Positions 1-5,621 of a stretch of 5,621 nucleotides of DNA are shown one piece after another (the first letter of the stretch is position 1; each line of letters begins with the position of its first letter). The DNA is taken from positions 1 through 5,621 of the forward strand of contig VYCZ01000299.1 of assembly GCA_009843675.1 (NCBI GenBank), written 5' to 3'. The position numbers and the translations under genes are program-made. The notes below the pieces were generated by a model, which was given only the letters and a program-made list of their open reading frames with translations, had not been told where the DNA came from and made no database searches. Origin of the DNA: Gammaproteobacteria bacterium (GTDB lineage Bacteria > Pseudomonadota > Gammaproteobacteria > Eutrophobiales > Eutrophobiaceae).

Positions 1-1
1 G

Positions 2-301
2 GCATTGATTGATGACATTGACACCGCGCCGGTCGAGGACAAACTGAAGCCGCTGCTGCGCTATGCAAAGAAACTCACGCTGGAACCTGCGGCCATGACC
101 CAGGGAGACGCTGATGCAGTATTTGCAGCCGGGTGGAATGAACAGGCCCTGCATGATGCGGTTAATGTGATCTGCATGTTTAATTTTATGAACCGTATAG
201 TGCTGGGACATGGCGGGACCGAGGGCGATATCAGCCCGTACTTCCAGGCATCTGCGGATTACCTGGCACAAAAGGGATATGTGGGCGAAGACGCGCCATG
301 A
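2..301 (+). CDS. AhpD/CMD-like peroxidase-related protein, C-terminal part (5' end outside window)
   Basis: The reading frame is open to the left edge, so this is the tail of a longer gene; the TTG at position 5 is most likely an internal codon. The visible ~99 residues resemble the C-terminal half of the alkylhydroperoxidase D-like / carboxymuconolactone decarboxylase superfamily, in particular the uncharacterised peroxidase-related branch. The signs are a helix with YAKKLTLEPAAMT, then GWNEQALHDAVNVI and FNFMNRIVLGHG. The CxxC redox pair that defines active AhpD-like enzymes would lie upstream and cannot be checked. Family members are small, all-helical cytosolic oligomers that reduce peroxides or act as decarboxylases; the activity here is unknown. 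Its stop codon overlaps the start of the alcohol dehydrogenase gene (ATGA), so the two are very likely co-transcribed and translationally coupled. Family assignment is fairly sure, function is not. Confidence 0.75.
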   Translation, partial: ALIDDIDTAPVEDKLKPLLRYAKKLTLEPAAMTQGDADAVFAAGWNEQALHDAVNVICMFNFMNRIVLGHGGTEGDISPYFQASADYLAQKGYVGEDAP

Positions 302-1392
302 CTACTGAAGCAACCGCAGCCGTGCTGCATGAAGTCGGGGGGGAATTCAGGTTACAGGACGTAGCGCTCGGAGACCTGCGCGCTGACGAGATACTGGTCC
401 GGGTGGAAGCCAGCGGCATCTGCCATACGGATATCAGTTCACAGGGCCTGATGCAGCTCCCTGCCGTCCTCGGACATGAAGGCGCAGGCATCGTCGAAGA
501 CATCGGCAGCGGAGTGACTTCACTCAAGCCCGGCGACCGGGTCATCATCTCCTACGGCTCCTGCAACAACTGCCCGAATTGCCATGAAGGCAGGCCGTTC
601 ATCTGCGACAACAGTGTACAGACGAACTTTGGCGGCTCGCGCCTGGATGGATCACACACGATGACCCTGGACGGAAAGCCGGTCACGGCCTCCTTTTTCC
701 AGCAATCCTCGTTCGCGACACAGGTGATCACGCAGGCGCGCAATACCGTCAGGATCGAGGCCGATATTCAACCGCACCTGCTCGCGCCCCTGGGCTGCGG
801 GATTATGACCGGCGCAGGCGCGGTCCTTAATACGCTCAAGGTGCCTGCCGGCAGCAGTTTCGTCGTATTCGGGGCCGGCGCCGTCGGGCTCAGCGCGGTA
901 ATGGCTGCCAGGATCAGCGGCGCATCACCCATCATTGCCGTTGACGTGAAACCAGGCCGCCTGGAACTGGCGAGAGAACTGGGCGCGACCCACTGTATCG
1001 ATGCAACCGATGGCGATACAGTTGCCGGGATACTGGAGATAACCGGGCGGGGGGCCGCATTCAGCCTGGAGACGTCAGGGAACGAAACGGCGCTCAACAC
1101 CGCCATTGACTGCCTGATGATGGCCGGACAATGCGGCATGGTCACCGTGCCTCACTACGGTGACAAATATCCGTTCACACCCTTCGGTGTTTTTGTAAGA
1201 GCCGCCAGCCTGCAGGGTATTTTTCTGGGTTCAGCGGTGCCCAATACCTTCCTGAGACAAATCCTGGACTTCTACCGGCAGGGACTGTTTCCCTATGACA
1301 GGTTAATCAGGACCTATCCATTTGAGGAAATCAACCGCGCCATGGAGGACACACATTCAGGCGATGTCGTCAAACCGGTGCTGTTGATGTAG
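298..1392 (+). CDS. Zinc-dependent alcohol dehydrogenase, aryl/benzyl-alcohol dehydrogenase type
   Basis: This 364-residue medium-chain dehydrogenase is full length for the family. It should oxidise a primary, probably aromatic, alcohol to the aldehyde with NAD+, in the cytosol. Visible motifs are the catalytic-zinc Cys42 in GICHTD, His60-Glu61 in GHEGAGIVEDIG, and the third zinc ligand Cys167 in GCGIMTGAG. The structural-zinc cysteines are 89, 92, 95 and 103 (CNNCPNCHEG...C), and the Rossmann loop GAGAVG is at 192-197. Asp216 at the end of the second beta strand favours NAD over NADP. The stretch FFQQSSFATQVI (133-144) followed by LGCGIMTGAGAVLNTL is typical of the XylB/AreB-like aryl-alcohol dehydrogenases. 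The ATG at 298 overlaps the preceding stop by 4 bp, indicating coupling. All catalytic residues are present, so the enzyme looks active; the exact alcohol is inferred only from family and neighbours. Confidence 0.92.
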   Translation: MTTEATAAVLHEVGGEFRLQDVALGDLRADEILVRVEASGICHTDISSQGLMQLPAVLGHEGAGIVEDIGSGVTSLKPGDRVIISYGSCNNCPNCHEGRPFICDNSVQTNFGGSRLDGSHTMTLDGKPVTASFFQQSSFATQVITQARNTVRIEADIQPHLLAPLGCGIMTGAGAVLNTLKVPAGSSFVVFGAGAVGLSAVMAARISGASPIIAVDVKPGRLELARELGATHCIDATDGDTVAGILEITGRGAAFSLETSGNETALNTAIDCLMMAGQCGMVTVPHYGDKYPFTPFGVFVRAASLQGIFLGSAVPNTFLRQILDFYRQGLFPYDRLIRTYPFEEINRAMEDTHSGDVVKPVLLM

Positions 1393-1399
1393 CGCAGGC

Positions 1400-1416
1400 C
1401 GGGTAGCTATTACCCG
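1400..1416 (+). terminator. Small hairpin after the dehydrogenase gene, possible weak terminator
   Basis: CGGGTA (1400-1405) and TACCCG (1411-1416) form a perfect 6-bp stem with a 5-nt loop, starting 8 bp after the stop of the alcohol dehydrogenase gene. There is no proper T-tract behind it (TAGTCACTTT), so it is at best a weak or factor-assisted terminator, or an RNA 3'-end stabiliser. Its position before the candidate promoter at 1477-1505 fits a transcription-unit boundary. Confidence 0.3.
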
Positions 1417-1476
1417 TAGTCACTTTCTGAAATCTCCAACAGGATTCCATGCCCTGCGTTGCGGGAACCTTTACCG

Positions 1477-1505
1477 TTGTAATCCTGAATCTGGTCAATT
1501 ATATT
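1477..1505 (+). promoter_or_regulatory. Candidate sigma70-type promoter for the FAD oxidoreductase gene
   Basis: TTGTAA (1477-1482, four of six matches to TTGACA) is separated by exactly 17 bp from TATATT (1500-1505, five of six matches to TATAAT). This would start transcription near 1512, about 36 nt before the ATG at 1548. The 155-bp gap is the longest in the window and is AT-richer than the flanking genes. Only a weak purine-rich ribosome site (AGAGAA, 1534-1539) precedes the ATG. The call rests on motif match and position alone. Confidence 0.4.
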
Positions 1506-1547
1506 GCGTGAGGGGTACGGACAGCAATAACTCAGAGAACCATTCTA

Positions 1548-3173
1548 ATGAACGATAATTCCAACTATGACGTAATCGTGATCGGCGCCGGTCACAACGG
1601 CCTTACCTGCGCCGGCTACCTGGCGATGGCGGGTCTGAAAGTGAAGGTGCTGGAGCGGCGCCACGTGGTCGGGGGCGCTGCGGTAACGGAGGAATTTCAC
1701 CCCGGGTTTCGCAATTCCACCCTGTCCTGGGTGGTGGGTCTGCTGGAGCGGCAGGTGATCCGGGACCTGGAACTGGAGAAATACGGCTACGAGATCCTGG
1801 AACGGGATTACGGTTTCTTCCTGCCGGCCCTGAACGGCGGGCGCGGCTTTCTCATGCCGAGAGATGAGTCCAAAATCAAACCGACTATCGCGGAGTTGTC
1901 GGAAAAGGATGCCGAGGTCTATGAAGAGTTTCACCAGCGTCTCCATGCGTGTGTAGAAGTAGTCAAGCCCCTGCTCCTGAAAACACCCCCGAACCTGGGC
2001 GGGGGACTGACTGATATGCTGAAAACAGCCCTGCTCGGTAATTCCATCCGCAAACTGCCGTTGCAGACACAGTCGGACCTCATCGACCTGTTCACCAGGA
2101 GCGCCGGCGACTACCTGGACAGGTGGTTTGAAAATGATCTGCTGAAGGGACTGTACGGCATGCAGTCCATGGTCGGGAACTTTGTCAGCCCGTATGCGGC
2201 CGGTTCCGCCTATGTGTTGCTGCACCACGTGTGGGGTGATACGGCAGGCGAAGGCAAGTCGGGGCACCTGGACTACGTACGCGGCGGCATGGGCGCCATC
2301 ACCCAGGCCATGGCAAGATCGGCGGAGGCGAAAGGCGTGGATATCCAGGTGAACGCCCCGGTGGCCAGGGTACTCATCGATGATGGCCGGGCCTTCGGCG
2401 TCATGCTGGAGGACGGGACCTGTATCAAGGCGCGGACCGTGGCCGGGAACGTCAACCCGAAACTCCTGTACCTGAACATGGTGGATCCGGGATACCTGGA
2501 TGCCGCCTTCCTGGAACGCCTGCGCTCCTGGCGCTGCAAGTCCGGCTCGTTCCGCATGAACGTTGCCTTGTCCGAACTGCCTGATTTTACCTGCCGGCCC
2601 GGGACGGAGGTACAGGGGCACCATACCTGTTCCATCCTGATCGCCCCCTCGCTACGCTATGGCGAACAGGCCTATTTCGACGCCCGCACCAGGGGCTGGG
2701 CAAGCAAACCTCTGGTCATCATGACCATCCCCAGCACCATGGACGACAGCCTGGCGCCTCCGGGACAGCACGTCGCCGCCCTGTTCGGGCAGCACTACGA
2801 CCCTGACCTGCCCGATGGCGGGAACTGGGACGACCTGAAGGAAACCGTCGCTGACAGCATCATCGATACCGTCAACAGCTATGCGCCGAATTTCAGGTCC
2901 TCGATACTGGGGCGGCAGTTGAACAGTCCTCTCGATATGGAACGTGAATTCGGTCTGGTGGGCGGCGACATATTCCACGGCGCGCTGTCCGCGGACCAGT
3001 TGTTCAGCCTGCGGCCGGCCGCGGGGTACGCCGATTACCGCAGCCCGGTGAAGAACCTGTACCTGTGCGGAGCAGGCGCCCATCCCGGCGGCGGCGTTAC
3101 CGGCGCCCCCGGCCACAACGCCGCCCGCGAAATGATCCGCGACTTCAGGCAGAAAAGAGTCGCTGCCCGCTGA
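1548..3173 (+). CDS. FAD-dependent oxidoreductase, phytoene dehydrogenase-like (PYROXD2 type)
   Basis: This 541-residue flavoprotein has the length and architecture of the COG1233/PYROXD2-like branch of the phytoene desaturase superfamily. The N-terminal dinucleotide-binding motif VIGAGHNG is at 11-18, with Glu36 (VLERRHVVGGAAVTEE) placed to bind the adenosine ribose. A second FAD-contact region, RGGMGAITQAM, lies at 245-255, and the branch-typical SGSFRMNVALSELPDF begins at 332. The C-terminal FAD motif LCGAGAHPGGGVTGAPGHNAA is at about 506-526. No signal peptide is visible. Relatives desaturate or oxidise hydrophobic substrates, but most members of this branch have no known reaction, so the substrate is open. 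The carotenoid name should not be taken literally, since no other carotenoid gene is present. It probably has its own promoter and stands at the head of the unit containing the ligase, DUF35 protein and thiolase. The ATG at 1548 fits the family's N-terminus. Confidence 0.88.
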   Translation: MNDNSNYDVIVIGAGHNGLTCAGYLAMAGLKVKVLERRHVVGGAAVTEEFHPGFRNSTLSWVVGLLERQVIRDLELEKYGYEILERDYGFFLPALNGGRGFLMPRDESKIKPTIAELSEKDAEVYEEFHQRLHACVEVVKPLLLKTPPNLGGGLTDMLKTALLGNSIRKLPLQTQSDLIDLFTRSAGDYLDRWFENDLLKGLYGMQSMVGNFVSPYAAGSAYVLLHHVWGDTAGEGKSGHLDYVRGGMGAITQAMARSAEAKGVDIQVNAPVARVLIDDGRAFGVMLEDGTCIKARTVAGNVNPKLLYLNMVDPGYLDAAFLERLRSWRCKSGSFRMNVALSELPDFTCRPGTEVQGHHTCSILIAPSLRYGEQAYFDARTRGWASKPLVIMTIPSTMDDSLAPPGQHVAALFGQHYDPDLPDGGNWDDLKETVADSIIDTVNSYAPNFRSSILGRQLNSPLDMEREFGLVGGDIFHGALSADQLFSLRPAAGYADYRSPVKNLYLCGAGAHPGGGVTGAPGHNAAREMIRDFRQKRVAAR

Positions 3174-3196
3174 TCGTGTCTTGCAGAAATGATACA

Positions 3197-5095
3197 TTGC
3201 TTGCTCCGGGGACGGACTTAAGTCCGTCCCCGGACAGGGCGCGTGGTCTGGCGCCAGCCAGGGCCAGCCTAGAAAAAACTACCGATGGTGCTCTGATTCT
3301 GAAATCCGGGTACCCGCTCGGAGAGTATCCGGTATCGGTGCCGGAGATGCTGCACCGGTGCGCAGAACGGGCGCCGGGTTCCGTCTGGCTGGCCGAACGT
3401 CCGGGGGCGCCGGTCTCAACCGATCCCTGGGTTACAATGACTTATGAAACCGGCCTGGCCCTGGCCAGGCGCATCGGCCAAGGACTGCTGGAACTGGGCG
3501 CGCGGCCGGACCGTCCCATACTTGCCCTGGCGGCAAACTCCATCGACTTCGGCCTGTTTATCATGGCGGCCATGGAGGCGGGAATCCCGATCGCGCCGGT
3601 GACACCGGCTTATGGCCGGAATACTGCCAACCTGTCCAGGCTGGAGCATGTCGCCGGGCTCATTCAACCCGACTTTATCCTTGTCGACCAAGGGGATGCG
3701 TATTCCGGAGCGCTGCACGCCCTGGACCTGGATGATGTGAAAATCATCGCGATCAACCCCGCCAACACCGGCCAGACCGCGCTGGACGAGTTGAAACAGG
3801 CTGAACCCGGGCCGGAAATTACCGCCGCCTATGCGTCACTCACCCCGGACGGCACGGCCAAGATCATGTTTACCTCCGGTTCCACCGGAAAACAGAAAGG
3901 CGTCATCACCACCCACAGGATGCTGTGCTCCAACATGGCCGCATCGGCGCGCGTGTGGCCGTTCATGGACGACCACCCGGCCGTGATACTGGACTGGCTG
4001 CCCTGGAGCCACAGCGCCGGCGGCAACCACAATTTCGATATGGCCTTGTATAACGCCGGCACGCTGTACACAGACGGCGGCAGGCCGGCGCCGGGGCAAA
4101 TGGACCAGACCATTGCCAACTACCGGGACGTCTCGCCGACGTATGTCACCAATGTCCCGCTGGGCTACGCGGCCCTGGTGCAGGCGCTGGAAACGGATGA
4201 GGCCATGGCGCGGAATTTTTTCCGCCGGCTGGACATACTCTTTTACGCCTCGGCATCGCTGCCCCAGAACATCTGGGACCGCCTCGCCGCCCTCGCCGCC
4301 CGCTACGGCGCCGGGGACATCCCCATCCTCTCCGGCTGGGGAGGAACGGAACTGGCCCCTGCCGGGACCAAGGCACACTGGCCCCTCGCCAGGGCCGGCC
4401 TGGTCGGAACGCCGCTGCCTGGGTCCGAAGTCAAGCTGGCGGACGCGGGCGGGCGCAGGGAATTACGCATGAAAGGACCCAACGTGACTCCCGGGTACTG
4501 GAATATGCCGGGAAAAACCCGGGAAGCCTTCGATGAGGAGGGATATTACAGGAGCGGCGATGCCGGCGAACTGGTGGACCCGGAGCGTCCGGAACTGGGA
4601 CTGGAATTCAAGGGCAGGATAGCGGAGAACTTCAAACTGGCGACCGGTTCCTGGGTAGTCGTCGGCGAACTACGCCCGGCAATCATTGCCGCCGCCGGAC
4701 GGGTGGTCAGGGACGTGGTGGTGGCAGGGCACGACCGGGAGGAGATCTCGCTGCTGGTGCTCCCCGACCTGGAACGCTGCCGTTCACTGGCGGGCACATC
4801 CGCAGCGGAGTTTACTCCCGCGCAACTGGTCAGGAAACCGGAGATAATCGCCGCCCTGCGTGAAGACCTGCAGGAATATAACCGGCAGAACCCCCAGTCC
4901 AGCCGCCGCATCGCCCGGGCGCTCATCCTCGACCAGCCGCCGTGCCCTGAAAGGAACGAGATAACCGACAAGGGTTACGTGAACCAGCGGGCGATGCTCG
5001 ACAACCGTGCGGAGCAAGTGGCAAAGCTCTATACCGATCCGCCGGGTGAAGATGTGATTACAATTAACATGGATGTACACGATATACAGGATTAA
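3197..5095 (+). CDS. fcs: Feruloyl-CoA synthase-family acyl-CoA ligase (start uncertain)
   Basis: This member of the ANL (AMP-binding) superfamily should adenylate a carboxylic acid and transfer it to CoA. Counting from the TTG at 3197 (632 aa), the ATP-binding loop FTSGSTGKQKG is at 225-235. GWGGTELAP begins at 380, YYRSGDAGEL at 450 (ribose-binding Asp455), the hinge KGRIAENFKLATGSW at 472, and the catalytic Lys592 sits in EITDKGYVNQRA. The FKL.(T/S)G(S/T)WV and TDKGYVNQRA stretches are hallmarks of the feruloyl-CoA synthase branch, so hydroxycinnamate-like acids are the best guess; this is inference. Family similarity begins near GLAPARASLEKTTDGALIL, encoded from about 3245, directly after a 30-bp palindrome. 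No in-frame ATG exists before 3347, which is already inside the conserved domain. GTG 3176 and TTG 3197 are the only usual upstream starts, and neither has a good ribosome site. The last nine codons (NMDVHDIQD) come from a repeat arm. All catalytic motifs are intact. Confidence 0.88.
   Translation: MLAPGTDLSPSPDRARGLAPARASLEKTTDGALILKSGYPLGEYPVSVPEMLHRCAERAPGSVWLAERPGAPVSTDPWVTMTYETGLALARRIGQGLLELGARPDRPILALAANSIDFGLFIMAAMEAGIPIAPVTPAYGRNTANLSRLEHVAGLIQPDFILVDQGDAYSGALHALDLDDVKIIAINPANTGQTALDELKQAEPGPEITAAYASLTPDGTAKIMFTSGSTGKQKGVITTHRMLCSNMAASARVWPFMDDHPAVILDWLPWSHSAGGNHNFDMALYNAGTLYTDGGRPAPGQMDQTIANYRDVSPTYVTNVPLGYAALVQALETDEAMARNFFRRLDILFYASASLPQNIWDRLAALAARYGAGDIPILSGWGGTELAPAGTKAHWPLARAGLVGTPLPGSEVKLADAGGRRELRMKGPNVTPGYWNMPGKTREAFDEEGYYRSGDAGELVDPERPELGLEFKGRIAENFKLATGSWVVVGELRPAIIAAAGRVVRDVVVAGHDREEISLLVLPDLERCRSLAGTSAAEFTPAQLVRKPEIIAALREDLQEYNRQNPQSSRRIARALILDQPPCPERNEITDKGYVNQRAMLDNRAEQVAKLYTDPPGEDVITINMDVHDIQD
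3205..3234. repeat. Perfect 30-bp palindrome (interspersed REP-like element)
   Basis: The half-site TCCGGGGACGGACTT is followed immediately by its exact reverse complement, centred on CTTAAG at 3219/3220. All 15 pairs match and symmetry ends at 3204/3235. As RNA it would fold into a 13-bp GC-rich stem with a TTAA loop. There is no T-tract, so it is not a standard terminator. From memory, GGGGAC...CTTAAG...GTCCCC palindromes recur between genes in several proteobacterial genomes, often near REP-associated tyrosine transposases; no transposase is present here. It lies 31 bp after the FAD oxidoreductase stop, at the very 5' end of the ligase gene, where it is read in frame as roughly APGTDLSPSPD. 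It could modulate ligase translation or mRNA stability. Confidence 0.85.
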
Positions 5096-5175
5096 TTTGG
5101 TCCTGTAACTGCCAGGAACCTGCATTCAGAATTTTTAATTTCTTTTATCCTGTATATCCTGTACATCCATGTTAA
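5064..5175. repeat. 29-bp inverted repeat of 9-bp units across the ligase/DUF35 gene junction
   Basis: The left arm (5064-5092) and right arm (5147-5175) are reverse complements at 28 of 29 positions; the single mismatch is C5080 against C5159. They are separated by 54 bp. The right arm consists of 9-bp units: ATCCTGTAT (5147), ATCCTGTAC (5156) and the degenerate ATCCATGTT (5165). The left arm holds the same units inverted, and a further similar unit, GTCCTGTAA, lies at 5100 in the spacer. The left arm is coding for the end of the ligase and stops just before its TAA. The right arm contains the DUF35 start codon (5169-5171). The spacer is AT-rich with a T-rich patch (about 5130-5146) but holds no gene. 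The structure resembles a miniature interspersed stem-loop element; the RNA would form a long hairpin that buries the downstream start. Confidence 0.85.
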
Positions 5176-5540
5176 ATCAATCACCTGATGCAAGTTACCG
5201 GGAATACCTGCGCAACGGTGAAATCCGTATGCAGCAATGCGCGGATTGCGGTCAATTCTTCTTCTACCCGCGCGTGCTGTGTCCCCATTGCGGGAGTGAC
5301 AGCTATCGCTGGGAGAAGATCAGCGGCCGCGGTATGATCTATTCGTTCACCATTGAAAGAGCAGCGCCCGGCCAGGGAGAAGACCGCAACCTGGTGCTGG
5401 TGGACCTGGAGGAAGGGCCGCGCCTGATCTCCAGGGTCGCGGACGCGGATCCGGACGGCCTCCATATCGGCCAGCCGGTCACCGCGTTTATCGGCTCCAT
5501 GGACGGCGAGCCTTTAGTCCTGTTCAATGCAACCACCTGA
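5169..5540 (+). CDS. Zn-ribbon / OB-fold DUF35 protein (thiolase-associated)
   Basis: This 123-residue protein is full length for the DUF35 family: an N-terminal helix (SYREYLRNGEIRM), a rubredoxin-like zinc ribbon, then an OB-fold. The zinc ligands are Cys24, Cys27, Cys38 and Cys41 (CADC...CPHC, spacing CxxC-10-CxxC). The OB-fold runs from about residue 50 to 120 (GRGMIYSFTIERAA ... LVLVDLEEGPRLISRV ... GQPVTAFI). Family members typically sit next to a thiolase, hydratase or aldolase gene and form a complex with that enzyme on CoA substrates, as for ChsH2 in steroid side-chain degradation. Here a thiolase gene starts 7 bp downstream, fitting that pattern. The ATG at 5169 gives the expected N-terminus but lies inside an inverted-repeat arm with no Shine-Dalgarno sequence. 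A second in-frame ATG at 5229 would cut off the N-terminal helix and is less likely. Confidence 0.9.
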   Translation: MLNQSPDASYREYLRNGEIRMQQCADCGQFFFYPRVLCPHCGSDSYRWEKISGRGMIYSFTIERAAPGQGEDRNLVLVDLEEGPRLISRVADADPDGLHIGQPVTAFIGSMDGEPLVLFNATT

Positions 5541-5547
5541 CCCGGAT

Positions 5548-5621
5548 ATGGCAGCGTCATTGAAAGGCTCCGCTTCCATCGCCGGCATCGGCCTGACGGA
5601 TTTTGTCGGCGCCAACGGGCG
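5548..5621 (+). CDS. Thiolase-family protein, N-terminus only (3' end outside window)
   Basis: The 24 visible codons (LKGSASIAGIGLTDFVGANG after the initial MAAS) match the start of non-decarboxylating thiolase / SCP-x-like acetyl-CoA acetyltransferases, which begin with a short lead and then (A/S)IxGIGxTxF. The active-site cysteine lies far beyond the window edge, so catalysis cannot be assessed. Such thiolases cleave 3-ketoacyl-CoA, or act as aldolase-like partners of DUF35 proteins. The preceding DUF35 gene strongly supports the call. The ATG at 5548 lies 7 bp after the DUF35 stop, with CCGGA just before it as a weak ribosome site. An in-frame ATG at 5527 would add seven residues (MQPPDPD) and overlap the DUF35 gene by 14 bp. 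The start is therefore not settled. Confidence 0.75.
   Translation, partial: MAASLKGSASIAGIGLTDFVGANG

Noticed and set aside
1545..2624. Long open frame (359 codons) on the - strand opposite the FAD oxidoreductase gene
   Set aside because: It lies entirely antisense to a gene with clear motifs, its translation has no recognisable domain and reads as GC-driven shadow coding, and it has no independent context.
3065..3196. Upstream extension of the ligase frame back to GTG 3065
   Set aside because: The added residues are an Arg-rich out-of-frame reading of the 3' end of the FAD oxidoreductase gene; a 109-bp overlap with such a peptide is not plausible.
3205..3234. Palindrome as an intrinsic terminator of the FAD oxidoreductase gene
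   Set aside because: The stem is strong but is followed by CAGGGCGCG rather than a U-rich tract, and the ligase gene starts at or within it.
3836..4378. Open frames on the - strand and in another + frame across the middle of the ligase gene
   Set aside because: Arg/Pro/Gly-rich translations without motifs, fully overlapping the conserved AMP-binding core; shadows of the high-GC reading frame.
5099..5122. GGTCCTG / CAGGAACC hairpin with downstream T-rich stretch as a terminator after the ligase gene
   Set aside because: The stem needs a bulge, the T-rich patch starts more than ten bases after it, and the DUF35 and thiolase genes follow closely as in an operon.
5064..5175. CRISPR array or insertion-sequence ends
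   Set aside because: There are only two arms in inverted orientation with one short AT-rich spacer, no transposase and no regularly spaced direct repeats.

Overview
The window is GC-rich, densely packed bacterial DNA with every supported gene on the + strand. It reads as a catabolic cluster of a proteobacterium. That assignment is an inference from the gene families (aryl-alcohol-type dehydrogenase, feruloyl-CoA synthase family, DUF35 plus thiolase) and the interspersed palindromes. No marker gene fixes the taxon.

Layout, left to right. (1) The 3' end of an AhpD/carboxymuconolactone-decarboxylase-like (peroxidase-related) gene runs in from the left edge. (2) It overlaps by 4 bp (ATGA) a complete zinc-dependent alcohol dehydrogenase of the aryl/benzyl-alcohol dehydrogenase type. 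(3) A 155-bp gap holds a small hairpin and a plausible sigma70-type promoter. (4) A complete 541-aa FAD-dependent oxidoreductase of the phytoene-desaturase-like/PYROXD2 class follows. (5) A perfect 30-bp palindrome lies just after it, at the 5' end of the next gene. (6) A feruloyl-CoA synthase-family acyl-CoA ligase comes next. (7) A 29-bp near-perfect inverted repeat built of 9-bp units straddles the junction to the next gene. (8) A complete Zn-ribbon/OB-fold DUF35 protein follows. (9) The first codons of a thiolase-family protein run off the right edge.

How the genes may work together. The dehydrogenase would interconvert an alcohol and an aldehyde, the ligase would activate a (probably aromatic) acid as its CoA thioester, and the DUF35-thiolase pair would act on a CoA-bound chain. 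The FAD enzyme could add a desaturation or oxidation step. This fits CoA-dependent breakdown of a phenylpropanoid-like or other aromatic side chain, but the substrate cannot be read from the sequence.

The most unusual point is that both ends of the ligase gene merge into repeats. The palindrome appears to have replaced or displaced its normal start. One arm of the inverted repeat supplies its last nine codons and ends immediately before its stop, and the other arm supplies the start codon of the DUF35 gene.
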